Assembly: GCF_051020955.1 (NCBI RefSeq)
Contig: NC_135026.1
Span: forward strand, 5,060,501-5,124,500
Length of the DNA stretch: 64,000 bases
Direction of reading: 5' to 3'
DNA from: Megalopta genalis
Lineage: Eukaryota; Arthropoda; Insecta; Hymenoptera; Halictidae
Shown here: in pieces, positions 1-11,890 of the stretch
Layout: every line of letters starts with the position of its first letter
Position numbering within the stretch: the first letter of the stretch is position 1
Notes under the pieces: generated by a model
The model's input: the letters and a program-made list of their open reading frames with translations, nothing else
Told to the model about the DNA's origin: nothing
Database searches by the model: none
Program-made: the position numbers and the translations under genes

Positions 1-54
1 CAGGTGTTCGAGAAACAAATTGTGAAAGTGTGTAAGGATATAAAAAAAAAAGAA

Positions 55-56
<2 letters not shown>

Positions 57-107
<51 letters not shown>
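57..107. repeat. (TG)n microsatellite
   Basis: About 25 uninterrupted TG units. Confidence 0.97.
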
Positions 108-109
<2 letters not shown>

Positions 110-641
110 AGAAAATTTTTTTTTCTTCTCATTTTCAGTATAGGTTCCCGAAAAAACGTGCCAGATCCGCTTCGATTTTCGCACCTCGTAGTTTTTTTCG
201 TCGAGCTTCTTTTTTCTTTTTCGTAGAAAGAAGGCGGATCAACGTGTCCCCCAAAGAGAATCCGTGCATTGTTATTCGCCGGTCCCTCCGGGAGCACGAG
301 GTAAACGTTTTCGGCGTGGAAAGTTTCAATCGAACCGCGACTCGTTTATTCCGCGCGTCTCGCCGTCCGTGCTCGGAGCAGTTAAAGGTATTAAAGGTAT
401 TAGAAAGTAATTAGCATTTCTCGGTTCAGTAGATCCCGATCGCCGGACAGGGGATCAGCTGACATTTGCATTATCGCGCGCGAACGGCTCCCATTTTCGG
501 CGCGCGTTCGTCCGGAAGAACACTTTCGGGGTGACAGACGCAGGGGTTACAGGTACCGGTGCGTGCTCGGACGGTGTCATCGCTGTTATGGCCACTGCGA
601 TTCATACTATGAGCATATTGGAACCGGAGGTAGGCACGTTT
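108..641. other. Unique island, no gene recognised
   Basis: GC-rich from about 160. An open plus frame to 414 runs out of the TG repeat and resembles nothing known. A possible donor (CCGGAG|GTAGGC) sits at 629/630 after a short open stretch from 531, but no partner exon is visible. Confidence 0.4.
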
Positions 642-1228
642 TGTTCGAATAACGAATACGATTTTATTGGAAGAATTTATTCGAGATATTATTCGAAATA
701 TTGTTCGAATAAAATTTTAATTCGAGAATTTATTCAATATATTATTCGAAATACTGTCCGAATACAATCTTAAGTGAAGAATTTATTCGATATATTATTG
801 AATTAAAATATTATTCGGAGAATTTATTTGCGATATTACTCGAATAAAATTTTATTCGAAGAATTTATTCGCAATACTACTCGAATAAAATTTTATTCGA
901 AGAATTTATTCGCAATACTAATCGAATAAAATTTTACTCGAAGAATCTACTCAAAATATAATTCGAATAAAATTTTATTCGAAGAATTCATTGCATATAT
1001 TATCTAAATAAAATATTATTCGAAGAATTCATTCACAATACCACTCGAATAAAATTTTACTCGAAGAATCTACTCAAAATATAATTCGAATAAAATTTTA
1101 TACGAAGAATTCATTCGATATATTATTCAAATAAAATATTATTCGAAGAATTTATTCGCAGTATTACTCGAATAAAATTTTATTCGAAGAATTTATTCGA
1201 AATATTATTAAAGTAAAATTTTAATAAA
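642..1228. repeat. 41-bp AT-rich minisatellite
   Basis: About 14 units built around CGAATAAAATTTTATTCG and GAAGAATTTATTCG. The period is 41 bp (anchors at 841, 882, 923). The unit contains a palindromic core (AATAAAATTTTATT), so each copy can form a small cruciform. Confidence 0.95.
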
Positions 1229-1749
1229 TTTTCTCAATCGGTCAAACATATTTTTATCGATACACTGCTGCGAAGAAGTAGGCAACGATCGAACCGATCT
1301 GTCAGCCAGGGCACCGGTTTCTAGGGAATACCCCGTCGAGAAAGGTTCTTTTGTTCGCGTACCGCTGCCGAGAATACGCCCGTCTTTGTCCCAAGGGAAC
1401 CTCCGCATATTATGCCCGTAGTTTTCCCTCCCAGGAGCGATCATTATCTCTTTAGAAGCCCGATGTCCGCGGTACGGGCCGAATAATCTGAACGTTATCC
1501 CTTTTATTAATAGAAAAGGAATCAACAGAGACTTCGAGAGGATTGGGAGCACCGTTCGATACTTATTAGTCTGTTCCCGATTAAGGCTAACCCTCGTCGA
1601 CGGCGAATTAATTCGCTTTGGATTAATGACCAGTAACTTCGTCCAGTATATTCGGAGAATACGCAAGCTTCGCGTATTCGGTGCTAGATCTTTTGAAAAC
1701 AAATTACAACAAATTTATTTCACGGTTTTACGCTGGAAGATATTCTAGC
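1229..1749. other. Unique sequence with one unexplained 164-codon minus frame
   Basis: A minus-strand frame at 1208-1702 (MFSKDLAPNTRSL...) is open for 164 codons. I recognise no domain, its C-terminal end lies in the minisatellite, and no splice signals bracket it. It is probably chance. Confidence 0.3.
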
Positions 1750-2320
1750 AGAAAATATTTTGGTAAATATCGGTCGAATTTGACCGGCGATAACTTCGCG
1801 GAAAGTCATTGCAGGATGATGATGTTTCTTTCAAATTAAAGCTTGAAACTTTTACTTTAAGACAGGTAATCTCGATTTTATGTTTGACGCACCCTCACCG
1901 CTGTAACTAATTAAATATAACCATAGAAAAACCACCCCCTTCCAGGGCGACTGATGTATGTGATTGACAAGAGTTATCTTAAAGTGCTGTAACTTCGCGG
2001 GAAAAAATCGCAGCCGGGTTTCGTTTGCGTTTAAACTAAAGAGGAAGGATTGAACTTTATGTCACTGTAAATGGCATTCCCGAGAAAAATTTTACCGAGT
2101 CCGTGCATTTTGTCAAACTTGGCAGTTTTCAGTCTGGCGAACATGGCCTCGCATTTAAGGGGTTACAAAGATAAGAGTGCATCAAACTTAAAATCCAGAA
2201 GCACTGTCTTAAAGTAGAAAATTCAATCTCCAATTTAAGGTAAAATTCATTATCCTGCGATGATTTTTTGCGAAGTTATCGTCGTTCAAAGTCGGCCAAT
2301 TTTGTATCCAGAATTGTTTG
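1750..2320 (+). mobile_element. Family A long-TIR element, copy 1
   Basis: Left end with GGTCGAATTTGACC and CGATAACTTCGCGG; right end with GCGAAGTTATCGTCG and AAAGTCGGCCAATTTT. Subterminal landmarks are TTAAAGCTTGAAACTTT, GTTTGACGCACCCTC and AAAAACCACCCCC. Length is about 570 bp with no coding capacity. It matches copies at 2880, 11126 and 41621. The paired ends mark it as a non-autonomous foldback/MITE-type element; the superfamily is not assigned. Confidence 0.8.
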
Positions 2321-2879
2321 TAGCTGCCGTAAACAATTTTTATTTTGCCGAAAGATCTTTTTTCGGTAGAACACCAGACCATGGAAGAACGATTGGAAAC
2401 AGTCGAAATTCCCCTCTTTGGTGCTCGGAACACCGTTACGCAATATGTAGTATCGAACGGGGCTCCCCTATGGACGAAAGCGGGCCGAAAGGGTGCACCG
2501 AGGTGAATGGAAACAGAAACAAAGGGGCCGCATTAAAATCTAGTCCGAATCTCGTCTAGCACGAATAATCAGATAGCTTTCTGTAGGTACCAGGTGAGCT
2601 TGCTCGACCGAGTAACGCCTTTTGACGTTAACGCCAGGGCTCTTGTGTGCCCGGCCACCATAAACGCAGTCGGCGGACAATGCCAGATCTCAATCTACGA
2701 TCCTAGTTCCTGGTTACCGGGGCCCATTACCATTATGTTTGTACTGCGACTATCACTCCATTGTCTCGGCTATCTGTCGGAGCATCGGCGAGGCAGTTTT
2801 TCGTGGTAGTCGATTCGTTAACTCTGCGTGACGATTCCTCGGAACTCTGTCATTGCCAGCGCCGTAATTTTTGTTAGAA
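2321..2879. other. Spacer between two inverted family A copies
   Basis: About 560 bp of unique, GC-moderate sequence between element copies in opposite orientation. It contains a good plus-strand donor (TACCAG|GTGAGCTT at 2593/2594) but no recognisable protein. It could be cargo of a composite element or simply host DNA. Confidence 0.5.
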
Positions 2880-3446
2880 GAATTTTCGATGAAAATTGGC
2901 CGACTTTGACCGACGATAACTCCGCGAAAAATCATCGCAGGATAATGACTTTTACCTTAAATTAAAGCTTGAATCCTCTACTTTAAGACAGTCTGCCTCG
3001 ATTTTGTGTTTGACGTACCCTCGCGACTGTAACCATTCAAATGCGAGGCTATGTTTGCCAGACTGAAAATTGTCAAGTTTGACAAAATTCCTGGACTTTG
3101 TAAAAGTTTTCTCGGGGACGCCATTTATAGAGAAATAAAGTTCAATCTTTCCTCTTTGATATACAAGAAACGAAACCCGGCTGCGATTTTTTCCCGCGAA
3201 GTTACAGCATTTTGAAATAACCCTTGTCAATCACATACATTAGTCGCCCTGGAAGGGGGTGGTTTTTCTATGGTTATATTTAATTAGTTACAATGACGAG
3301 GGTGCATCAAACATAAAATCGAGACAGACAATCTTAAAGTAAAAGTTTCAAGCTTTAATTTGAAAGAAACATTATTATCCTACGATGATTTTCCGCGGAG
3401 TTATCGTCGGTTAAATTCGGCCGATTTTTATCAAAAATTTTTCGTA
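2880..3446 (-). mobile_element. Family A long-TIR element, copy 2 (inverted)
   Basis: The same family as copy 1 but reversed: GGAAGGGGGTGGTTTTTC is on the right here, and the left half carries CATTCAAATGCGAGGC, matching the right half of copy 1. The outer ends form a clear TIR (CCGACGATAACTCCGCG and its complement CGCGGAGTTATCGTCGG). Confidence 0.82.
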
Positions 3447-4009
3447 CAATTTATTATGCTTGCGACATTATTCAAGAAAAGAAAGGATGCCACGAACCAA
3501 GAAACTGAGGTTAGACATGACACGTGGTTTCAGCCACCTATGTATGAACTACAGTTTCACTTTGTGCGGAGAGACGGTCGCAGATGCGTTTCGTGCGGCA
3601 CCGGCCACTCAAAAACGAAGTGGACCGGCTCGGCCCGCTGGCTGAGCAACAGCAACACAGTCGCCGTTCGCAGTAAAATAATATCAAGTAGAGTAAAAAA
3701 GGCTGCTGCACGCGCCATTGACCTTCTATAAACGTTAGATCGGGACGAGGCTGGAAGGTAGAGGGTGGCAACTTCTGTCGAGCCAGTGTACACAAATAAA
3801 CAGACAGAGAAGAATTATTCTTCGAAGGGGTGCGTTCGACTGTCACTAGTTCTTTTCGAACGCTGTTCTACTCATTGTTCTCGAAATTTTGTTTCGACCG
3901 TTCGACCATCAACTGTCGGCGATTTCTATTAACGAGATGACGCGTTGCTACACGCAAGAGTGATTGTACAAATCCAACCAATTATTTCACAGAATTTCAA
4001 TTTTGTAGA
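3447..4009. other. Unique stretch, no gene recognised
   Basis: GC-rich between 3540 and 3760, with open frames on both strands that match no family. One CACGTG at 3520. Confidence 0.4.
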
Positions 4010-4510
4010 GTTTTAGACAATTTTATTCAATTTTATATAATTAGTTCATACAATTTTATACAATTTCATATAATTAGTTCATACAATTTTATACAATTTT
4101 ATACAATTTTATACAATTTTATACAATTTTATACAATTTTATACAATTTTATACAATTTTATACAATTTTATACAATTTTATACAATTTTATACAATTTT
4201 ATACAATTTTATACAATTTTATACAATTTTATACAATTTTATACAATTTCATACAATTTCATACAATCTCATACAATCTCATACAATCTCATACAATCTC
4301 ATACAATCTCATACAATCTCATACAATCTCATACAATCTCATACAATCTCATACAATCTCATACAATCTCATACAATCTCATACAATCTCATACAATCTC
4401 ATACAATCTCATACAATCTCATACAATTTTATACAATCTCATACAATCTCATACAATTTTATACAATTTTATACATTTTTATAAAATTTCATACAATATC
4501 ATACAATTTT
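4010..4510. repeat. Decamer array with two variant blocks
   Basis: ATACAATTTT repeats (about 4080-4250) give way to ATACAATCTC repeats (about 4260-4430) and then back to ATACAATTTT with degenerate flanks. Period is exactly 10 bp. Confidence 0.97.
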
Positions 4511-5374
4511 GAACAAAATTGAACCATTTCATAGAATGATTTTACAGAATCGTTTCGCAGAATTATTTCATACAACAATATCTTAATATTATTTCATAGA
4601 ATTATTTCACAGAATCGTTACATAAAATTTTACATCATTTTATAAAAGTAAAATCTAACTAAAATAAATTCAGCAAATTCGCGTCATTTCTCCCCGAGAA
4701 TATTAAATAAAACATTCAAATCTCCGCCAACGTACCACAAAATTAAACGTAATCAAATACGAAAATAATTTCTCCACGTGCATCAAGTCCACCGAATTAT
4801 CGAATCAGCCTAACCTCAACGAGACACGGTATCCGACACGCGAGAAACTCGAGGGAAGTCAAACGCTTGGAAATGCGTATGCGTCCCGAAACGAGTGTAG
4901 AATTACAGAGGAATCGAAGTGGCCGATATTATTATTGCGTCATCGATTGCCCCGATTGATCGAGTTCCTTCCCTTTGATGTCTGCGTGGGGTCGCGTCGA
5001 GTGGCCTGGATCCAAGATAATGCAGTTTATTGTCGGTCGAAGGGTATATCTATTGAGTTCTTCTCCGGCGACACGCGAGAGATTCGTTATCTCGATCGGA
5101 TTTTAGCGCGGGCACGTACGATCGTTCGGAATGGGGTCCGGTGAATCGCGAGCAATTTTTTCTCTTTCTTTTCTGCCGGTGCAATTTCGTTAGCGTTATC
5201 AGCCGTAATGGAGTGCACTTCAAGCCGCGATTGCATCTACGATTTTTCAATGAGGGGGACAGTTGCCGGGCATTCGTTGCTGTACCGACGTACCTGTTAA
5301 ATTGTAAAGATGTTTGTCGTTGCAAAAGAACAGAAACATGTATAAAATGATTCCTTTTTTATCCTTCGCATTTG
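4511..5374. other. AT-rich then GC-moderate unique sequence
   Basis: Degenerate 'ATTTCATAGAAT' sequence to about 4640, then unique sequence with a GC-rich patch at 4800-5150. One CACGTG at 4775. Frames of 69-91 codons show no domain. Confidence 0.35.
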
Positions 5375-5469
5375 TTAAAAATAATTTCGTAATTATTTAC
5401 TATGTGGGAACTTTATTATTTGTTTTAAAATGTTTCCAGTAAGTAAATAATTACGAAATTATTTTTTAA
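5375..5469. repeat. Compact hairpin, 25-bp perfect stem
   Basis: Arms 5377-5401 (AAAAATAATTTCGTAATTAT...) and 5442-5466 are exact reverse complements around a 40-nt loop. It may be a short MITE or a transcribed hairpin. It lies just before the first family C array. Confidence 0.85.
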
Positions 5470-5479
5470 TGAAATTGGA

Positions 5480-6140
5480 AGATGAAAAGACCTAATCCAA
5501 ACCTAACATAAACCTAACCCAGGCCTAACACAGACCTAATCAATACTTAAAACTGTGACATATTTTTAGTTTTCGAATCTGAATCGAGTCTACTTTTAGA
5601 TCTGTTAAAACGATCTAGCCCAAACCTAACGCAGACCTATCTCAGACCTAACTTAGACCTAACCAATGCTTAAAACTCACTCATATTTTTAGATTTCGAT
5701 TTTTAGTTTCCTGGATTAGGTCTATTTTTAGGTCTACTAAAACGACTTAGTATAAACCTAACACCGACCTAACGCAGACCTAACACAGACCTAACACAGA
5801 CCTACCCAATGCTTAAAACTGTCTCATATCTTTAGTTTTCGAATCTGGATTGAGTCTACTTTTAGATCTGCTCAAACAATCTAGCCCAAACCTAACGCAG
5901 ACCTAACATAAACCTAACCTAGACCTAATCTAGACCTAACACAGACCTAACCAGCGCTTAAAACTGTATCATACTTTTAATTTTTGAATCTAGATTGAGT
6001 CTACTTTTAGATCTAATAAAACGACCAAGCCTAAACCCAACACCGACCTAACACAGACCTAACCTAGACCTAAAACTGTCTCATATTTTTAGCTTTCGAC
6101 TCTGGATTAGTTCAACTTTTGACCTAGTTTTTCCATGAAT
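5480..6140. repeat. Family C complex satellite, locus 1
   Basis: Tandem units of roughly 170 bp. Each has a nested 11-bp subrepeat (GACCTAACACA and variants) followed by a linker with AATGCTTAAAACTG and TTTAGTTTTCGAATCTG and inverted GGATTAGGTCTA pieces. Confidence 0.85.
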
Positions 6141-6689
6141 ATTGACCTCAACGTGACCCTTTTGTCAAATCGTTCGCCAGAAACAGCGCAACGCCGATGT
6201 CCACGTTCCAATTGAAAAGTTACTACAAATAATAATTTTCGATAAAGAAAAATAATTCGGTCGTTCGCACAACTTGGAAAGATTAGCGTTATCTTTCATC
6301 CATTGAACGTCAACAGTATGTATCTCGCCGTAGGGCGCGATCGATCTGTGCCCCTCGATTGGATGGTACACCACGAATTAGCGTAGCGCACGGCGACGGT
6401 CACGTGTCTGATCCGAGCGGCACGTGAACGGGAAGACCGAAACTCGGGCTAAACGCCGTCGCCACGTGCCATTATCACTCGGTGGGTTGGCTTTGGGAAA
6501 TTGATAGCGGGAAACTTCACACCGTGATGCACGTGTTCGCCGGGCACCGTCTAAAAGCCTGTGTAATTGAGATATCATGGCCTGTTTCCCGCCGGACAAC
6601 AGAATCTACGCTAATTCGACTGCGATGGCCAGTGTATCCGCTTACGTGTTGATCGATACCGAACATCTGCTTTCATTAGAATTTCTGGA
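6141..6689. other. GC-rich island with E-box cluster
   Basis: Holds the four CACGTG sites listed separately. Short minus frames (69 and 73 codons) have no recognisable domain. Confidence 0.4.
6401..6535. promoter_or_regulatory. Cluster of four CACGTG E-boxes
   Basis: CACGTG occurs at 6401, 6421, 6462 and 6530 in a GC-rich island. Chance predicts about one per 4 kb. CACGTG is the class B E-box bound by Myc/Max, Mitf, USF, Clock/Cycle and some Hairy-related proteins. This is a candidate enhancer; which gene it would serve is unknown. Confidence 0.45.
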
Positions 6690-7830
6690 GAATATTGATA
6701 GTGATAATTTCGAGAATAGTGATATTAATGCTATTTAGGACATTGATATATAAATAATATTGAGAATATTGATAATAATATTGAAAATATTGAGTATATT
6801 GAAAATATGAATGTTAATAATATTCAGAATATTAACAGCACTGGAAATATTAATATTGAGAATATTGAGGATATTAATAGCAGAGAATATATTGGTAATA
6901 TTGACAGTGGTGAGACTATTGAGAATATTGAGAATAATGAGAATATTTAGAATATTCAGAATATTCACAATACTGAGAATATTAATATTGAGAATATTGA
7001 GAATATTAATATTGTGAATATTGAGAATATTGGGAATATTAGTATTGTGAATATTGAAAATATTGGGAAAATTAATATTGTGAATACTGAGAATACTGAG
7101 AATATTGTGAGTACTAATACTGTAAATATTGAGAATATTAATATTTTGAATATTGAGAATATTGGGAACATTAATATTGTACATATTGAGAGTATTGAGA
7201 AAATTAATATTGTGAATACTGAGAATATTGAGCATTTTGAGAATATTGAGAATATTAATATTGTGAATATGAAGTAAATCAGGAATATTAATATTGTGAA
7301 TATTGTGAATATTTAGAATATTGAGAATATTTAGAATATTGAGAATATTTAGAATATTGAGCATTTTGGGAATGTTGTGAGTATTAATATTATAAGTATT
7401 GAGAATATTAGTATCCTAAATATTGAGAACATTAATATTATGAATATTTAGAATATTGGGAATATTAATATTATGAATATTGAGTAAATCAGAAATATTA
7501 ATATTGTGAATATTGAGAATATTTAGAATATTGAGCATTTTGAGAATGTTGTGAGTATTAATATTATAAGTATTGAGAATATTAGTATCCTAAATATTGA
7601 GAACATTAATCTTATGAATATTGAGAATATTGGGAATATTAATATTGTGACTATTGAGAATATTGAGAAAATTAATATTGTGAACACTGAGAATACTGAG
7701 CATTTGAGAATTTTTAGAATATTAATGTTATGAATATTGAGACTATTAATATTGCGAATATTGAGAATATTGGAAATATTAATATTGTGAATATTAAGAA
7801 TATTAAGCCTATTAATATTGTAAATATTAA
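6690..7830. repeat. AATATTGAG-based minisatellite, 1.1 kb
   Basis: Basic unit GAATATTGA (9 bp) with AATATTAATATTGTG variants arranged in higher-order blocks. A stretch near 7380-7480 recurs near 7550-7650. The long frames across it translate to Asn/Ile-rich repeats and are not genes. Confidence 0.95.
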
Positions 7831-8399
7831 CCTGATATTCCCGATGCTTAATCCAGACACCATCAATTGAACCGAATCGAGATTACTACGTAATGCCGGA
7901 TAATTCGGAAACATCAACAGCCGATAATTCAGAAACGTCAACAGCTTCGATATTATTAACGGGCGCAAGGAACGTGCGACGTTGCATGTCCCGGCGATGT
8001 TATCTCGGTGTGCAGTGATCACGCCGTTTGGTAATGCCGCGGTGGCAAATCGGTTGTGTCGAATCTCGGCCGGAGACACGTGTCGCCGATAGACGGCGTG
8101 GAAGAGTAATCGTAATTGAGACACAAAAGACGGGTTTTCGATCGCAGCGAGATCTTCGGCGGACACGAATGCTTGCACCCTGGCCGGGGTCACGTGACTC
8201 GGGCGCGTGCCAGCCGTTTAGCAACACGTGGCCACCGCGCGGCGCGCATTCCGAATGCGGCGGACGCGCCTAATTTGCAACGTCCTGCGATCTACATTCG
8301 GTTTCACGCATACCATTACGATGTCATTAGGCTCCTCTTTTTTCGTCTGGTAATAGTGTATTTTAAACTAGTGTCAAAATCAAGATAGATTAAAAATGG
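7831..8399. other. GC-rich island with three E-boxes
   Basis: GC-rich from 7960 to 8300, open in several frames, with no recognised protein. It contains the 8077-8230 CACGTG cluster. Confidence 0.4.
8077..8230. promoter_or_regulatory. Cluster of three CACGTG E-boxes
   Basis: CACGTG at 8077, 8191 and 8225 in the GC-rich island following the 9-bp-based minisatellite. Together with the 6.4-kb cluster it brackets that array. No reading frame in the island resembles a known protein. Confidence 0.4.
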
Positions 8400-8815
8400 T
8401 GTTTTTGAAAATAATATTAAAAGTAATAATTAGTAATAGTAATAATTAAAAGTAATAATAATATTAAAAGTATTAATAACAGTGTTTTTAGAAATAATAT
8501 TAAAAATAGTATTTTTAGAAATAGTGTTAAAAATAGTATTTTCAAAAATAATATTTAAAATAGGAATTTTAAAAATAGTATTAAAAGTAGTATTTTTAAA
8601 AATAATATTATAAATAGAGTTTTTAAGAATAGTATTCAAAATAGAATTTTTAAAAATAGTATTTGTAAAAATAATATTATAAAAACAGAGCATTTAAAAA
8701 TAGTATTAAAAATAGTATTTCTAAAAATAGCATTAAAAACAGCAATTTTAAAAACACTATTTTTAAGAATAGTATTTTAAAAACAGTATTTTAAAAATAG
8801 CACTTCAAAAATCAC
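8400..8815. repeat. Degenerate AT minisatellite
   Basis: Imperfect repeats of AATAGTATTTTTAAAAAT and AATAATATTAAAAATAG, period about 25-30 bp. Confidence 0.85.
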
Positions 8816-9224
8816 AATTTTATATTTGATGTTCGTCCCACAAAATCATTGCAATCGACAATTTTCAAATCATCGTTTCAAATTATTATTTGCAACGGAA
8901 CGTCGAGGGGTTAATAAAAAAGGAAAGCGAACGCGAGCAGCGGCACTTGTGTGCACAGAACGATGCAGCGCCCGGGGATGTTTAACCTGGCTCGCATGTC
9001 AGCAAATGTTTGGTACACGTGAACCGCCCGTGGCGGTTTGCGGAACGTCTCAATTAAGGTACGCGGTACGACGAAACGAAATTATTCGGGCGTCGATGGA
9101 ACGTGCAAACACGACGGCCGGCGTACAATGGCGCTGTCTAAGCTCGAAAGGGGTTCTGGAATACTTTATTCGAGCATTTACGCGTGCGTGGTGACGCAAC
9201 GAACGCAAACGACCTTCGGCATTG
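8816..9224. other. Unique stretch, no gene recognised
   Basis: GC-moderate. A 122-codon plus frame at 8826-9194 lacks any recognisable domain. One CACGTG at 9016. Confidence 0.35.
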
Positions 9225-10330
9225 ACATGGGACTCGATCAAATTCTGATGTTAGAATTATTGCTGGACATTCGATTTGACGGACCTCCGAGATCTTTCTG
9301 GAAAACTTGGAACCGAGACCTAACCAAGATCTAACCAAAGCCTAACTGAGGCATAACATTTACATGTAATGTTTTCAGATTTATGGAGAACGGTTTTCAA
9401 AATTTCTTAAATGTTGTAAATTTAATCAAGTATATACTAGGTCTAGGTTAGGTTAGATTAGGTTATCGAATTCAGATGTTCGAATTATCGCTGAATATTC
9501 GCTTTGAGGAAGCTCCCAGATATTTCTGAAAAACTAGGTCTAATCGAGGACTAACCGAGACCTAACTAAGACCCAGCTAAGACCTAACTGAGACGTATCA
9601 TGTGCTTGCAATGTTTGCAAATTCATGGAGAACGGTTTTCGAAATTTCTTAAATGTTATAAATTGAATCAAGTCTACGCTAGGTCTAGATTAGGTTAGAT
9701 TAGGTTATCAAATTCAGATGCTCGAATTATCGCTGAATATTCACTTTGAAAATGCTCCGATATATTTCTGGAGAACTATGTCTGATCAAGAACAAACCGA
9801 GATCTAATTAAGACCTAACCAAGGCCTAACCAAGACCTAACTGAGATGTAACACGTGCTTGCAATGATTGCAGATTTATAGAGAACGATTTCGAAAATTT
9901 CATAAACGTTACAAGTGAAATCAAGTCTATGCTAGGTCTAGATTAGCTACGATTAGGTCTAGGTTAGGTCTGAGTTTTACATTTAAATCGGTTAACCAGA
10001 CCTAATCCATATCCGAAAACTATAAAACCACCAGCATTATAAGTATATTAGTCCGAGTTAGGTCTGGGTTACGTCTGAGTTAGGTCCGAGTTAGGTTCAC
10101 GGTTTTCTTCAAATATCTCCGCAACTAAAGGAGATAGATGATTTCCGTACAGGACAAAGTTGCTCAGAATGTCAATCTACACCACATATTTCAGTCTCAG
10201 CGAAATCAAAATGGCGGACCCTTTAGTAAACAATCGCCGAACGTATAATTTTGCATCCCGAGAATACTTTGACCAAAATAAAATCCTACAATTTCTACGT
10301 TATTAAAAACAGCAGCTAAGTTCCAAAGAC
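9225..10330. repeat. Family C complex satellite, locus 2, with shared right end
   Basis: Three units of about 230-242 bp (anchors AATTCAGATG near 9243, 9471 and 9713). Each carries GACCTAACNAAG subrepeats, a linker with GATTTATGGAGAACGG and inverted AGGTTAGGTTAGATTAGG. The right end (10080-10330) contains TTAGGTTCACGGTTTTC, ATATCTCCGCAACTAAAG and AAAGTTGCTCA, which recur at the end of the 60.7-kb locus. Confidence 0.85.
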
Positions 10331-11125
10331 TTGTTTGGCGATCACTATGTTACCCTACAGCAACAAGTGCACCCTCGCTTGTCAGCCGCAACGCAGGAAT
10401 CGCGTTCCCAGAAACATCGGACAATTTCGCTTCGCGTTCTTCGTCGCGGAAGAAAAACTCCCACGGTCGACGCAAGGAGAATCGAGCGGTAACAGTACAT
10501 CCCGCGTCCCGCCGGGTCGTCGGGAGCCGCGTTTAAAAAAATCCCGGCACCTGGCCACGGTTTTTTGCCGGCGTCCGGAAACGCGGCGGCGCGTTCGACG
10601 AGGTAAGGAGAATCGCTCGATTATTTCACGGAGGACCACTTCCGCGCGTTAACAGGGCCCATCCATGAAATGACTTTCCGAGTGACACGTGACGGCTCTA
10701 CCAGCGCGCCGCGTCTATTTCCGAGGGAAATGTCAAACGACGGCGGCGGCGTCGGCGGCGGCTGCTCGCGGCTGCCGGGCCGTGGCCAATCGATTGCGAC
10801 GCACCGGAGAACGTGACTCTCTACGAGGGTGCGTGCCACCTTTTGTGGACCGCCGGCCCCGTAATTTCAAGGTATTTAGCCGGTCTAACGAGGCCCGCGC
10901 CCCCCGGTTTCACGGCGTGCCGTCGCAAATCGTGCGTGGATTAACAGATCGGCGGAATTTTTCTCGCGATCAGCGGCGATTATTCCTCGACGAAACTATA
11001 CTCTGAAAGACTCGATGCACGTAACAGGGTGGGCAGCTCGATTTTCGTGCGTTTAAGAGAATTTTTGCTCCGCCGAAACGGCCACGAGATGCTCGAGTTT
11101 TTGTTTAATGCACGGGACAATGTGT
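10331..11125. other. CpG-rich island, possible non-coding exon
   Basis: Strongly GC-rich at 10380-10980 with CGG-type trinucleotide runs near 10740-10770. A plus-strand donor (TCGACGAG|GTAAGGAG) lies at 10602/10603. Frames of 72-105 codons on both strands are Arg-rich by composition and match nothing. Candidate first exon or enhancer. Confidence 0.3.
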
Positions 11126-11706
11126 GCTGAATGTTGGCCGAATTTCACCGACGATAACTCTGTGAGAAATCGTCCTAGGAAAGTGAATCTTTTTTTAAAT
11201 TGACGCTTGAAATCTCTACTTTAAGATAGCCTATCTTTATTTTGTGTTTGATGCATCCTCGATACTGTAATCATTTAAATATAAACATACGAAAACCACC
11301 CCTTTTCGTGAGGCCCCTTGTCGTATTGAAAATTGTCAAGTTTGACGAAATGCACGGACTTCCTCGAATTTTTTTTGGAGACACCGTTCACAGTAGAGTG
11401 AAGTTCGATTCTTTCCCTTTAATTTCAAAAAAGAGAAACGTGGCTGTGATTTTTTCTCGCGAAATTACAGCACTTTAAAGTGACCCTTGTCAATCTCTTC
11501 CGTCAGTCGTCTGGAAAGGGGTGGCTTTTTTGTGGTTATATTTAAATGATTACAGCGGCGAGGGTGCGTCAAATATAAAATCGAGATAGGCTATCTTAAA
11601 GCAGAGATTTCGAGCTTTAATTTGAAAAAGCCATCATTGTGCTACGACGATTTTCCGGGGAGTTATCGCCGGTCAAAGTCGGCCGATTTTTATCCAAAAC
11701 GTTGCC
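11126..11706 (+). mobile_element. Family A long-TIR element, copy 3
   Basis: Starts GTTGGCCGAATTTCACCG and ends TCAAAGTCGGCCGATTTT. Both halves carry the CCACCCC/GGGGTGG landmark and the TTAAAGC...AAGCTTTAA type subterminal sequence, so its TIR is near 190 bp, the most symmetric of the four copies. Confidence 0.85.
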
Positions 11707-11890
11707 ATAAAGAAAAATTAAAGAAAAAGAAAAAAAGAGAAATTAGAAAGAAAAGAGAAAGCAGAATGAAAAAGAAAGAGAAAGGGGGGAAAAAGAAAAA
11801 GTAAAACAAAGAAACAGAAAGAAAAAAGAAAGAAACGGGAAAAAAAAGGAAAAAAGGGAAACTAGAAATTATAAAAGAAAATATAAAATG
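11707..11890. repeat. Purine-only tract (A/G)
   Basis: Almost uninterrupted polypurine of AAAGAAAAAG type directly abutting the right end of family A copy 3. Its translation (KKKKREIRKKRE) is low complexity. Confidence 0.9.

Noticed and set aside
1208..1702. 164-codon minus frame as a gene
   Set aside because: No domain, no splice signals, and its end lies in the 41-bp minisatellite.
5480..6140. Interstitial telomeric repeat (CCTAA)n
   Set aside because: CCTAAC occurs only as part of longer 11-12-bp units with variable spacers; there is no run of pure CCTAA.
6735..7364. 209-codon Asn/Ile/Leu repeat protein
   Set aside because: Translation of the AATATTGAG array.
11707..11890. Poly(A) tail of a retroelement
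   Set aside because: The tract is A/G-mixed and adjoins a TIR element, with no retroelement body upstream.
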